In this document: positions 17,954 to 26,979 of the stretch, piece after piece
How the letters are laid out: the number at the start of each line of letters is the position of its first letter
Numbering within the stretch: the stretch's first letter is position 1
DNA from: Corynebacterium mustelae
GTDB lineage: Bacteria; Actinomycetota; Actinomycetes; Mycobacteriales; Mycobacteriaceae
NCBI RefSeq assembly: GCF_001020985.1
Contig: NZ_CP011542.1
Span: 2,542,001 to 2,606,000 of the forward strand
DNA: 64,000 bases
Reading direction: 5' to 3'
Translations under genes and position numbers: made by a program
Notes under the pieces: model-generated
What the model saw: the letters and a program-made list of their open reading frames with translations, nothing else
Databases searched by the model: none
What the model was told of the DNA's origin: nothing

Positions 17954-18002
17954 GTCCCTGCCTTTCGGTTACATCTGTTTTTAGGTCGTGAGATCGCACT
18001 AA

Positions 18003-19214
18003 TTAGTCTAATGTCTCTCCCGCGACCAGAATGTCAGCAACCATGCCGTCGGCAAGCAGTCGTCCGGCATCAGTCACTGCGATTTTATCGCCGGATACCA
18101 CAAGTAGCCCCTGCTTAACGAAGTCCGTGGCGCGCCGCAATTCAGTCGGCGTCAGTTCGGCCACATCAAGGCCTTCTTTCAAACGCAACCCTAACATGAG
18201 CCGTTCCTCATGCCGGGCATAAACGTCTAATTCTTCCACTTCCGCCAACGGTAATTCGCCTTCAGCTAATCGACGCTGATAGGTGGCCGGGTGCTTAACA
18301 TTGAAAAACCGGCGGTCGCCCATGTGAGAATGTGCACCAGGACCCGCACCCCACCAATCGGCGTCGCGCCAATATCCGAGATTATGGCGGCACTCACCGC
18401 CAGGTTTGGCCCAGTTCGATACCTCGTACCAGGAGAACCCGGCGTCGATAAGCGCGGTGTCTACCATGTGGAACCGATCAGCATAGACGTCTTCGTCCGG
18501 TGGTGGTAACACCCCGGTACGTACATTGCGGGCCATTCGGGTGCCGTCTTCGACGATCAACGAATAGGCGCTCACGTGGTCCACCCCGGTTTCTAGCACT
18601 CGTGCCAGGGTGTCGCGGACGTCTGTATCGGTTTCGGTGGGCGTCCCATAGATCATATCAAGGTTAACGTGGGAAAACCCCGCCGCGATCGCTTCTTTCG
18701 CTGCGGCGAACGGGCGACCAGGGGTGTGCACCCGCTCCAGGATTTTCAGCACCGCCGGACTTGCCGATTGCATCCCTAGCGAAATTCGGGTGAACCCGGC
18801 AGCCTTGAGACCATCGAAAAACTCCGGGCTCGTCGATTCCGGATTACATTCCGTAGTGATCTCAGCGTCATGCTCAATACCCGTGGTATTTTTAATCGCT
18901 TCTACAATCCGCTTGAGCCCATCCGCCCCCAATAGGGAGGGGGTACCACCACCGATAAAAATGGTTTCCGCCTGCCGGGTGTCGCCGACAGACGCCCTAA
19001 GCGCGGCGGCTTTTTCCAGTTCTTTTTCCAATGCCACCAGATACGATTCCGGTGAGGCGGCTGTCCCTAACTCCCCCGGCGTGTAGGTGTTGAAATCGCA
19101 ATAGCCACACCGCGATTGGCAAAACGGCACGTGAATATACACACCAAACGGAACGTATCCGGGGTATGACAGTGTGAGATCAATGGATTCTAAGGATGAG
19201 TGAGCCATAGGCAT
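18003..19214 (-). CDS. hemW: radical SAM protein HemW (HemN-like)
   Basis: 403 residues. 'YIHVPFCQSRCGYCDFNTYT' carries the C-x3-C-x2-C iron-sulfur motif of radical SAM enzymes, followed by 'IFIGGGTPSLL' and 'LGMQS'. The C-terminal HemN_C part is present. HemW proteins are haem chaperones; older annotations call them oxygen-independent coproporphyrinogen III oxidase. True HemN has an extra N-terminal tail with a second SAM site that is absent here. Located just upstream of hrcA in the same direction. Confidence 0.9.
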   Translation of the reverse strand: MPMAHSSLESIDLTLSYPGYVPFGVYIHVPFCQSRCGYCDFNTYTPGELGTAASPESYLVALEKELEKAAALRASVGDTRQAETIFIGGGTPSLLGADGLKRIVEAIKNTTGIEHDAEITTECNPESTSPEFFDGLKAAGFTRISLGMQSASPAVLKILERVHTPGRPFAAAKEAIAAGFSHVNLDMIYGTPTETDTDVRDTLARVLETGVDHVSAYSLIVEDGTRMARNVRTGVLPPPDEDVYADRFHMVDTALIDAGFSWYEVSNWAKPGGECRHNLGYWRDADWWGAGPGAHSHMGDRRFFNVKHPATYQRRLAEGELPLAEVEELDVYARHEERLMLGLRLKEGLDVAELTPTELRRATDFVKQGLLVVSGDKIAVTDAGRLLADGMVADILVAGETLD

Positions 19215-19267
19215 TAAAGCCTACCCAAGGCCAAAGCGGGAAATGAAACTTAGAGCCGTGTTTTCCG

Positions 19268-19690
19268 TTATGAATCCAGCTGAAGATAGTCAGCGATGAG
19301 CTGCTTATATGCGGGCAGGAGGTTATCAAATCCCAGCGCTTCTTCGGGTCTGATCAACGCCAACCGGGAGTGCTCAGAGCTTGCTGCGATTTCCGGCTCG
19401 GCGCTATCGATAGTGGCACCATAGGCAACGATAGCAACTGGATTCTCCACTTTCGGGTCCCTAAGAATGAACGCATTAATCAGCCGTTGCGGAGTGATGG
19501 TTATAGCGGCTTCTTCGCGGACTTCCCGGATCGCCGTTTCTTCAAGCGAAGCATCTTCCTTATTCGGCCAGCCGCCTAGCAATTCCCAATCTCCGCGAGG
19601 ATTGCGTCCCAGTAATACCTTCTCGCCAATAACCACGACGACTTTCACACTGAGGTGCATGAAGTACCAGCCGGTTACTGCATCAATCAT
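19268..19690 (-). CDS. Nudix hydrolase
   Basis: 140 residues with a full Nudix box: 'GGWPNKEDASLEETAIREVREEAAI' starts with G, keeps E at the right place and R-E-x-x-E-E, with A replacing the glycine after EE. It hydrolyses a nucleoside diphosphate linked to some moiety; substrate unknown. AAGG 5 nt before the ATG supports the start. Single gene, leftward. Confidence 0.88.
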   Translation of the reverse strand: MIDAVTGWYFMHLSVKVVVVIGEKVLLGRNPRGDWELLGGWPNKEDASLEETAIREVREEAAITITPQRLINAFILRDPKVENPVAIVAYGATIDSAEPEIAASSEHSRLALIRPEEALGFDNLLPAYKQLIADYLQLDS

Positions 19691-19789
19691 GGCAACCTTA
19701 TCCCCTCACAGCTCCGGTTAGATGGGTTGACAAAATCGCAATCTGTTAAGCCGTCGAAAAGCTCTCAGACTGCGGATTCATCGATTACC

Positions 19790-20494
19790 TCAGGAGACGT
19801 TAGCCCCGGCGGACTTACCGCCGCCCAGTTTCTCTTTCACCCGGGCAACCACCGCGTCCACCCGGGCGCGTTCGTTCAAAAACGCCGGTGGATTGGAACC
19901 ACGCATGGTGCGGGTGTATGCCGGGTGATCGCCTGCGACCGCGACCAGCCACGCATCGGTTGCTGCGTAAACAGCCTCGGCGGTGCGCGCATAGAGCAGC
20001 GGAAGCGACAACGCATCCGGGTCGCGGGCGGCGCGCTCCGTCTCGGCGAGTTCCCACTCCACGATATGGGCCAAGTATTCGCCGATGAGATCGGTGCGCG
20101 CACCCAAGGCTTGGGTTAATTCCCGCACGATAACGGCTGGCGAATCCTGGATTGGGAACCGCTGCCGCAACGACTGAGCGTTCACCAGCACGGGGCGATC
20201 CACTTGTTTAACTTCCGGGCTTGTCATTGATACAGTTCCCGATGCCAAACCGGAAATCAGGGCTTGCCGCAGCCCGAACAGCTCCGCAACAACGGAGCGG
20301 GAATCGCGGCGGGCTTCCTCAATGATTTCTTCGAATTCGGCGAGACAATCTTCAACCAGTTCAGCGTCCCAATCGGCCACTGCCTCAGCAATGTTCTCGA
20401 TGTAGGTTGCTACCTCATCGCCGATATTGAACACCTCTTGGGTCAACTCACGATGACGCTTGGTGGCATCAAAAACCTGCATCGGTGTGGTCAC
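19790..20494 (-). CDS. conserved hypothetical protein
   Basis: 234 residues, soluble, acidic in its first half ('DWDAELVEDCLAEFEEIIEEARRDS') and helix-rich throughout. No membrane segment, signal peptide or known motif is visible. It lies between the Nudix gene and fadD15 in the leftward core block. Such a gene near hemW/fadD15 is, from memory, a corynebacterial feature, but I cannot name its function. Confidence 0.75.
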   Translation of the reverse strand: MTTPMQVFDATKRHRELTQEVFNIGDEVATYIENIAEAVADWDAELVEDCLAEFEEIIEEARRDSRSVVAELFGLRQALISGLASGTVSMTSPEVKQVDRPVLVNAQSLRQRFPIQDSPAVIVRELTQALGARTDLIGEYLAHIVEWELAETERAARDPDALSLPLLYARTAEAVYAATDAWLVAVAGDHPAYTRTMRGSNPPAFLNERARVDAVVARVKEKLGGGKSAGANVS

Positions 20495-20696
20495 CCCTTA
20501 CATCCTTTTATCACAGCCAGTGACGGTGGCTTAAAAATCACAAACAATAACCGCAACTGTTGAGATGCACCTTAGAAATCACTGTTGGCAGACAAATGAT
20601 TCTAAGCTTTTGCATAAACAGTTGTGCTTACGTCGAATGACTCTAAAGCACCTTCGGCGTAAATGGGGCATGGCTCGCCGGAGTTTTTAGATTCAT

Positions 20697-20755
20697 CCCC
20701 CTTTTGGCAAGAAAATGCGCCAAACCGCTGGCGCAAGGCGCGACACAAAAGGGGG
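20697..20755. repeat. nested inverted repeats downstream of fadD15
   Basis: Outer perfect 10-bp arms CCCCCTTTTG (20697-20706) and CAAAAGGGGG (20746-20755) enclose an inner stem GCGCCA (20717-20722) and TGGCGC (20729-20734). It lies just past the fadD15 stop. There is no T run in the fadD15 direction, so it is not a standard terminator; it may be a mobile REP-like or processing structure. Confidence 0.5.
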
Positions 20756-20778
20756 TAATAGGGCGCGTCGTGTCGCAA

Positions 20779-22611
20779 TTACCGCTTGTAAAGCTGGTCG
20801 ATAGCGTCCGCGTAGCGACGCGCAACCACGTTTCGCTTCACCTTCATCGTGGGTGTCAATTCATCCGCTTCCTCAGTCAAATCCCGATCAAGAATCTGGA
20901 ACTTCTTTATAGCTTCGGCATGCGAAACGGTGGAATTAGCCGAGTTAATAGCATCCTGAATTTCCGCACGAAGAACTGGGTCGGTAGCTAATTCCGCAAT
21001 GGTGCGCGATTCCGGGATATTCCGATTAAGTTTCCACCGTTTGATCGCCTCCTCATCCAAGGTAACCAGCAAACCAATAAACGGTTTACCGTCGCCAACA
21101 ACCATCGCTTGACTAATGAGTGGATGGGAGCGAAGTGAATCTTCCAATGGTCCGGGCGAGACATTCTTACCGCCAGCTGTAACAATCAGGTCTTTCTTGC
21201 GACCTGTGATAACAAGGTGCCCAGATTCCAAAAGTTCACCTAGGTCACCGGTGTTAAACCAGCCTTCGCCATCGAAGGATTCGTTGGTGGCCTCGTCATT
21301 ATTCCAATAACCGTCGAAAACTGTATTTCCTTTGATAAGAATTTCCGAATCCTCGTTAATCCGCACCGACGTGCCACCAATCGGCGGGCCAACCGTGCCG
21401 ATCTTTTGGTCAGCGAAGTCCACCGTTGCCGCAGCTGAGGTTTCGGTTAAACCATAGCCTTCATAAACGGGTGTGCCGATGCCCCGGAAGAAATGCATAA
21501 TGTCCGGGCTCATTGCCGAACCACCGGAGATGGCGTATTTGACCGAATTACCCATAGCTGCACGGATTTTGGAGTAGACCAACTTATCAAACGTGGTGTG
21601 CTTGAGTTTCAGCGCTCGGGACGGCCCCTCAGCCGTATCTAAAGCGCGCGAATAGTCGATAGCGGTTTTCTCGGCAGCAGCAAACAGTGTGGCTTTAACC
21701 GCACCCGCCTCGGCAGCATTTGCGGCAGCAGAATTGCGCACTTTTTCAAAGACCCTGGGCACCCCCAAAATAAGGTTGGGTCGGGCGCGCTGAAATTCCA
21801 CACCCAAGGTGGAAAAATCCGACCAGTGGGACTGGGTTGCCCCACCGATGGCGACCGCAAGTGAAACCGCACGAGAGAGTACATGGGCAAGCGGCAGGAA
21901 GGTCAGTACGCGCGAACCGGGAACGGCGATGCCGCCGATTGGGTTGGTAAGCAGGCCATAGACCTCAGAAAGCCAGTTTGCGTGGGTAAGGCGGCAGCCC
22001 TTCGGCCGCCCGGTGGTACCAGAGGTGTACACCAGCGAGGCCAGATCCGCCGAGCGGGTTGCTGCGATTCGAGCATCAACCTCCTCATCCGAGATCGGGC
22101 GGCCTTCAAATTTGAGAGTGTTAATCGCCGAGGAGTTGATTTCGAGCACCCGCCGCAATTGCGAAGTGGACGTGCTAAGAAGCGGCTTTCCGTCGTCGCC
22201 AAGCACCAAGTTTTTCATCAGTTCGGTGTGATCACGGGTTTCAGTGACCGCAAATACTGCACCAGAATCTTCGATAATCCACTCGACTTGGCTTAACGAC
22301 GATGACCCATAGATCGGAACACTCACAGCACCGGCAGCCCAGATTGCGTAATCCAACAGCGACCACTCGTAACGGGTTTCGCTAAGTAACGCGATGCGAT
22401 CACCTTGCTGCACGCCGTTAGCAATGAAGCCCTTGGCTACCTCATACACTTCGGCGATAAATTCTGCGGAGGTGACATTAACCCACTCGAAGTTTTTAGG
22501 GCGTGTGAACATCACGCCATATGGGCGAGCCTTGGCACCTGCTAGTAGTGCGGTCAAGCATGTGTCTGACTCACCGATGGTGTAATCGGCCGGGGTGCTC
22601 ACTTCCTGCAT
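20779..22611 (-). CDS. fadD15: long-chain fatty acid-CoA ligase
   Basis: 610-residue AMP-forming synthetase. P-loop-like motif 'LVYTSGTTGRPKGCRLTH' (about residue 193), the 'YGLTETSA' adenine-binding motif, 'WFNTGDLG' hinge region and 'GRKKDLIVTAGGKNVSP' are all present, with the catalytic lysine expected in 'HAEAIKKFQI'. It activates long-chain fatty acids to acyl-CoA at the membrane face; in mycolate-producing bacteria this feeds lipid synthesis or degradation. GGAAAAG precedes the ATG. Upstream lies a 336-nt gap shared with divergent malQ. Confidence 0.92.
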   Translation of the reverse strand: MQEVSTPADYTIGESDTCLTALLAGAKARPYGVMFTRPKNFEWVNVTSAEFIAEVYEVAKGFIANGVQQGDRIALLSETRYEWSLLDYAIWAAGAVSVPIYGSSSLSQVEWIIEDSGAVFAVTETRDHTELMKNLVLGDDGKPLLSTSTSQLRRVLEINSSAINTLKFEGRPISDEEVDARIAATRSADLASLVYTSGTTGRPKGCRLTHANWLSEVYGLLTNPIGGIAVPGSRVLTFLPLAHVLSRAVSLAVAIGGATQSHWSDFSTLGVEFQRARPNLILGVPRVFEKVRNSAAANAAEAGAVKATLFAAAEKTAIDYSRALDTAEGPSRALKLKHTTFDKLVYSKIRAAMGNSVKYAISGGSAMSPDIMHFFRGIGTPVYEGYGLTETSAAATVDFADQKIGTVGPPIGGTSVRINEDSEILIKGNTVFDGYWNNDEATNESFDGEGWFNTGDLGELLESGHLVITGRKKDLIVTAGGKNVSPGPLEDSLRSHPLISQAMVVGDGKPFIGLLVTLDEEAIKRWKLNRNIPESRTIAELATDPVLRAEIQDAINSANSTVSHAEAIKKFQILDRDLTEEADELTPTMKVKRNVVARRYADAIDQLYKR

Positions 22612-22688
22612 CTGATCTTTTCCGTTTCTCTATGTCGGTTACATTGGCGCAGCATCCGCAGCGAACTGCCAGTTTGTGCAATCGCTGC

Positions 22689-22710
22689 ATCATGATGATG
22701 GAATCATGAT
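22689..22710. promoter_or_regulatory. double palindrome ATCATGAT-N6-ATCATGAT
   Basis: Two copies of the self-complementary octamer ATCATGAT separated by 6 nt, about 80 nt before the fadD15 start in the fadD15-malQ divergent gap (22612-22947). Looks like an operator. The rest of the gap is AT-rich near malQ and shows no gene. Confidence 0.4.
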
Positions 22711-22947
22711 ATGCCCATCCAACGAATCTACAGCTTTTTAGAACAAAGAGTGAGTTTTATCTCTATCTAACAGGGGCTTCTCCTTGCATCTTCATTCGAT
22801 GACGACGGCTATTTGGTTAGCCACTTCACAAAAATACCAAAAAATAAGAAAAATGTGAGAATTTTTAGACATATTTTAAAGAAAAATTTTAGTTATGGTG
22901 ACAACTAATTGCACAGATGGGGCAAGTCAATGGCAGAATAGATCACT

Positions 22948-25095
22948 GTGGGTTATCAAGAGACATTACGAGAATTAGCAGGCGCACACGCCATTTCAAC
23001 TAGCTATACGGGTTTCGGTGGCAACACCATCGATGTGTCCGACGACACGCTCATAAAAACCCTGCGAGCTCTTGGTGTGGACTTAGGAACCGAGGAGTTC
23101 CCCAGTGAAGAAACGCTGAATGAAGCTCTTAACATTCGTCACGATTCAGAATTCCGCCGCCCGCTACCTAGGTGTATAGTCACCACCGATGCCACCACGC
23201 ACGCATTCAACGTACACGTCCACGACGGTGCCCCCGCCGAACTGACCATCACCTTCGAAGACGGCAACGTCACCGAAGTGACCAACCAGCTAGAAAATTG
23301 GACCCCGGCGCGCACCATTGACGACATAACATGGGGCGAAGCCACTTTTGAGCTTCCCGCCGGATTGCCACAAGGTTGGCACACCATCACACTGGTCTCC
23401 GACGGCGTGACTGACAGCTGCACTCTCATAGTCACCCCAGCGCGGCTATCCACCACGGACACCTATATCAATTCCCCAGTTGCAGGTGTCATGGCGCAAA
23501 TGTATTCGGTACGTTCGGAAAAATCTTGGGGCATCGGCGATTTCAACGACCTTGGTTTCCTCGGCGAAACCATCGCTAAAGAAGGTGCTGGGGATTTCCT
23601 CCTTATCAACCCCATGCACGCTGCTGAGCCCTTCCCTCCCATTGAGGATTCCCCGTACCTGCCCACCACCCGCAGGTTCACCAACCCGATTTACATTCGG
23701 GTTGAGGATATCCCCGAGATGGAATTGCTTGACGAGAACACCCGCTCCGACATCGACGACATCGCCGCCGAATTCGCTGCCAACAATCGGGACAGCGAGA
23801 ACATTGAGCGCAATCCCATTTACGAAGCCAAGCTGCAGGTGCTGCGTGAAATTTTCCTCGCTGGCCGAGATGAAACCCGAGAACAGCAATTCCGCGACTT
23901 CATTCACCAAGAAGGTGATGGCCTAGCCGAATTTGCCAGCTGGTGCGCCCAACGCGACTTGAATGAGCAAACAGGACACGGCAACCACGCCGCTGTGCCA
24001 GAGGTAGAAGAGCTGACCGAGTTCTACATGTGGTTGCAGTGGATTTGCGATTCCCAACTCGCCGCTGCACAAGCCCGCTGCATTGAGGCTGGCATGAAGA
24101 TTGGCATTATGGCGGACCTCGCGGTTGGGGTGCACCCAGGTGGTGCCGATGCAGAGAACTTAGCCGCAGTACTTGCCCCCGACGCTTCAGTTGGTGCACC
24201 ACCGGATAGCTATAACCAGCACGGCCAGGACTGGTCCCAGCCACCGTGGCACCCAGAGAAGCTCGCTGAGGTTGGCTATAAGCCGTGGCGGGACATGCTG
24301 CGGACCGTTTTGCGGCACTCCGGTGGCATCCGGGTCGACCACGTTTTGGGGTTGTTCCGGCTGTTTTGGATTCCGCGTATGCAGCACCCATCGACCGGCA
24401 CTTACGTCAACTACGATTTCCACGCCCTTGTTGGCATTCTCGCCCTTGAGGCGGAGCGCGCTGGCGCGGTTGTCATTGGTGAGGACCTTGGCACCTTTGA
24501 GCCGTGGGTGCAGGATGTTCTTGCTGGCTACGGCATCATGGGCACGAATATTTTGTGGTTTGAATCCTCACCACACCACGGCGGTGCCCGCCGGAAAGAG
24601 GAATACCGTACCGCCGCCCTGGCTTCGGTCACAACCCACGACCTCCCACCAACCGCTGGTTATCTGGAGGGTGAGCATATCGCGCTGCGGGAACGGCTGG
24701 GCCTGTTGATTACCGACGCGGAACAGGACATCGCTGAGGATTTGGCGTGGCAAGCCCAGGTTCTCAACCGGGTTCTGGAACAGGGCGGCTTTGACGGTGA
24801 GGATTTTGAAATGGATACCTTCGAAGGCCGCGCCCGCAACGAACGGGGCGACACCGATGTTCTGGTTGCTGCTACACACCGGTTCATTGCCCACACCCCA
24901 GCTGCTTTGTCGTGTACCGCTTTGGTTGACATGGTCGGTGATCGCAAGGTACAAAACCAGCCCGGCACCACCAAGGATCTGTATCCAAACTGGTGTGTTC
25001 CGCTTAGCGACGCCGAAGGCAACGTCGTCTTAATCGAGGACCTCGCTTCCAACCCACTGTTTAAGAAGATCGCCGCCGCCGGTAAGCGCCCATAA
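22948..25095 (+). CDS. malQ: 4-alpha-glucanotransferase (amylomaltase)
   Basis: 715 residues, GH77. Catalytic nucleophile Asp in 'GGIRVDHVLGLFRLFWIP', acid/base Glu in 'VVIGEDLGT' and the transition-state Asp in 'VTTHDLPPTAGYLEG' are all found in order. The N-terminal 170 residues form the extra domain typical of actinobacterial MalQ. It rearranges maltodextrins in maltose and glycogen use. A GTG start is used; a short ATG frame just upstream stops after three codons. A terminator hairpin follows. Confidence 0.95.
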   Translation: MGYQETLRELAGAHAISTSYTGFGGNTIDVSDDTLIKTLRALGVDLGTEEFPSEETLNEALNIRHDSEFRRPLPRCIVTTDATTHAFNVHVHDGAPAELTITFEDGNVTEVTNQLENWTPARTIDDITWGEATFELPAGLPQGWHTITLVSDGVTDSCTLIVTPARLSTTDTYINSPVAGVMAQMYSVRSEKSWGIGDFNDLGFLGETIAKEGAGDFLLINPMHAAEPFPPIEDSPYLPTTRRFTNPIYIRVEDIPEMELLDENTRSDIDDIAAEFAANNRDSENIERNPIYEAKLQVLREIFLAGRDETREQQFRDFIHQEGDGLAEFASWCAQRDLNEQTGHGNHAAVPEVEELTEFYMWLQWICDSQLAAAQARCIEAGMKIGIMADLAVGVHPGGADAENLAAVLAPDASVGAPPDSYNQHGQDWSQPPWHPEKLAEVGYKPWRDMLRTVLRHSGGIRVDHVLGLFRLFWIPRMQHPSTGTYVNYDFHALVGILALEAERAGAVVIGEDLGTFEPWVQDVLAGYGIMGTNILWFESSPHHGGARRKEEYRTAALASVTTHDLPPTAGYLEGEHIALRERLGLLITDAEQDIAEDLAWQAQVLNRVLEQGGFDGEDFEMDTFEGRARNERGDTDVLVAATHRFIAHTPAALSCTALVDMVGDRKVQNQPGTTKDLYPNWCVPLSDAEGNVVLIEDLASNPLFKKIAAAGKRP

Positions 25096-25113
25096 CGCAG
25101 ATAAAACCAACAT

Positions 25114-25152
25114 ACGCCGCCGCACCACCTTCAACGTGCAGGCGGCGTTTTC
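25114..25152 (+). terminator. malQ terminator
   Basis: ACGCCGCC pairs with GGCGGCGT across a 19-nt loop, followed by TTTTCC, 18 nt after the malQ stop. Confidence 0.75.
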
Positions 25153-25273
25153 CTACCGATAAAGCACAATACTCGCAACCCCACTACAGGCAGAACTAGT
25201 TTGATGTGAGTTGATGTGGGCTTTAGTATGTGGGGACTGTTACCGGACTGGTAGTTTAAGGTGGTGCACAACT

Positions 25274-26158
25274 GTGACTGTGTCTTTTGCGATTTCACTT
25301 AGCGGTGAATCATTCCCATCGTCGATTGCCTCGCAGATAACCGAAGTATCTCTTATTCGCTCCGAATATCTGTTTCGTGCCAAGGGGTACTATCCAACTG
25401 CGGACAGTGCACAACAAGTGATTTCCCCTTATTTAGCTGCCGTGACCGAATCCTTTCTGGGCCCCGTATGGTACCGCACTCTTGATGTCGATACTGCTGA
25501 AGCCAATGTACTTTCCGGTTGTGAGGAAATAATCATCGAATCTGATCGGCTGCGCGGCTTACGCGGAATCCGACGGTCAATGAGATTTCCAGACGCATTT
25601 GATGCGGAATTACGCGCACTCGCCCAATTCGAACACGAGAATCTTGGGGTTATCGTTCCATTCCTTTCGACGATTGCGGAGGCTGCCTGGGCGATCAAAC
25701 GTATACGCCGATTCCTTCCGAGCGTGCCGGTGGCATGCATGGTGGAGATTCCATCGCTGATTTGGCACATTGACGCATTGGCAGAACTTGGATATTCCCG
25801 CATAGTTGTTGGATTGAATGATCTAGGGTCGTTGTGTTTTGGCACTATTCGAAAGGTTCAGACTCCTTCGGGACTTCCCGAAGAATTCATGACGATATTG
25901 CGCGACATTGTCCAACGGTGCCGTAACGCACAAGTGGAATGTGTTGCGGCTGGTTACATGAATAATCAGATTGTTGACGTATGTAATGCTATCGGTTTCG
26001 ATTCGATCGCAATTCATTACAGTGACTTGACATCGCTTTTTGGTATTCCGCACGAGGACCTCCCTGATTGTCACCTTCTTTCTCAGATTAAGGCCAAAAC
26101 GAGGCGAGCGATTAGGGAGTTCAATGTAGCTAATGGCACGAATCAAGTGCTTTTCTAG
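25274..26158 (+). CDS. orphan PEP-utilising enzyme barrel domain
   Basis: About 294 residues from a GTG with AAGGTGG 9 nt before it. The sequence matches only the C-terminal TIM barrel of PEP synthase, pyruvate phosphate dikinase and PtsI: 'PVWYRTLDVDT', 'RGLRGIRRSMRFPDAF', 'LGVIVPFLSTIAEA', 'VACMVEIPSLIW' and 'RIVVGLNDLGSLCFG'. These cover phosphoenolpyruvate-binding arginines and both metal-ligand positions (E in MVEIPS, D in LNDLG). The catalytic C-G-E motif is altered to 'ECVAAGYMNN'. The phosphohistidine and nucleotide-binding domains are missing, with no sign of them nearby. It may bind PEP without catalysis, or act on another substrate. Confidence 0.65.
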   Translation: MTVSFAISLSGESFPSSIASQITEVSLIRSEYLFRAKGYYPTADSAQQVISPYLAAVTESFLGPVWYRTLDVDTAEANVLSGCEEIIIESDRLRGLRGIRRSMRFPDAFDAELRALAQFEHENLGVIVPFLSTIAEAAWAIKRIRRFLPSVPVACMVEIPSLIWHIDALAELGYSRIVVGLNDLGSLCFGTIRKVQTPSGLPEEFMTILRDIVQRCRNAQVECVAAGYMNNQIVDVCNAIGFDSIAIHYSDLTSLFGIPHEDLPDCHLLSQIKAKTRRAIREFNVANGTNQVLF

Positions 26159-26518
26159 CCGCCTCGTTTTCTCAACCACGTTTGTCTATCTGTTCAATCC
26201 TCTATGAGGCAGTTACAAGTCGGATTTTCGTTAACACACCCTGCCTAATCTCTTCCATCTATCCCGGGTGTACCGCAATCCCCGACTTCATACACTGCTG
26301 CCCCAAAAGCGTGAGGATCAGAAAATGCTATTGTGTTAGGTTTTCCGATAACCCGTGACTATGGACGACATGTAGCAAGTATCAAACGTGACCACATTGG
26401 GTTATTTCTATTCATTTTCCCTAGATGTCGTCATGCAAATTTTCTTATATATTCGGCGGTTCCGTTTAAAGAGGCGACGCACCGAAATGCGCTGACATGT
26501 CCAGCGCCCAAAACACCA
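26159..26518. other. intergenic stretch without a supported gene
   Basis: A rightward 100-codon open frame overlaps this stretch and the terminator and small gene beyond it, but has no ribosome binding site or family-like sequence. I see nothing else. Confidence 0.5.
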
Positions 26519-26561
26519 ACAACCGCAGCCCGTGTCACGATGCGACTTAGGCTGCGGTTGT
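26519..26561 (-). terminator. terminator of the dcp operon
   Basis: Perfect 12-bp arms ACAACCGCAGCC and GGCTGCGGTTGT around a 19-nt loop, 20 nt beyond the stop of the 46-residue membrane protein. The tail contains GTTTTG. Confidence 0.65.
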
Positions 26562-26581
26562 GTGTGGTTAGCACGGTGTGT

Positions 26582-26722
26582 TTAAAACAGGGAGATCAAC
26601 CACGCAATGATTACCAGCGCCAAAAGCAGGTATAGGGACTGGGTAACCCGTGACTGTGGGTAGGTGCGTTTTGGCTTCGGCAACTGCTTGTCTTGTTTCC
26701 GCAGTTCTTCTGGGTTAGCCAT
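26582..26722 (-). CDS. 46-residue single-pass membrane protein
   Basis: Found by reading the minus strand; it is shorter than usual gene-calling limits. It has a charged Lys/Pro-rich N-terminus (start MANPEELRKQDKQLPKPKR) and one hydrophobic helix ending 'LYLLLALVIIAWLISLF'. AGGA 6 nt before the ATG is a good ribosome binding site. It lies 19 nt after the stop of another small membrane protein and before a terminator hairpin, so it is the last gene of the dcp operon. Function unknown. Confidence 0.7.
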   Translation of the reverse strand: MANPEELRKQDKQLPKPKRTYPQSRVTQSLYLLLALVIIAWLISLF

Positions 26723-26741
26723 GATGTATCCTGCAAGCTTT

Positions 26742-26975
26742 CTACTTGTGGTCGCGGGTTGGGGATTTAGCTTTAAGGTTTTTCAGCTTAGCGTGTCCTG
26801 TGTCTATCAGCCGTAAATAGGCGGCACCGCAGACGTCGACAAGCCGTAACCACACCATAGCCAATAACGCGCATATAGGCACAACCACCAAAAACATGAT
26901 GGCAAATTGCAGGGCAAATGGAATGGTGGTGAGAAACTGGCTGATGCTGTCACCCATCTGCGTCACCATACTCAT
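26742..26975 (-). CDS. small membrane protein
   Basis: 77 residues: a central hydrophobic segment of about 25 residues ('FALQFAIMFLVVVPICALLAMVWL') and a basic C-terminal tail (KLKNLKAKSPTRDHK). Its ATG lies 4 nt after the dcp stop, giving tight coupling. Unknown function; perhaps a membrane partner for the peptidase or simply co-regulated. Confidence 0.75.
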   Translation of the reverse strand: MSMVTQMGDSISQFLTTIPFALQFAIMFLVVVPICALLAMVWLRLVDVCGAAYLRLIDTGHAKLKNLKAKSPTRDHK

Positions 26976-26979
26976 CAGG

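Noticed and set aside
16690..18002. CIRCE heat-shock operator around hrcA-dnaJ
   Set aside because: No TTAGCACTC-N9-GAGTGCTAA or close match found in the gaps before hrcA or dnaJ.
26333..26635. 100-codon rightward frame
   Set aside because: No ribosome binding site, unlikely composition, and it overlaps the dcp-operon terminator and the well-supported 46-residue gene on the other strand.
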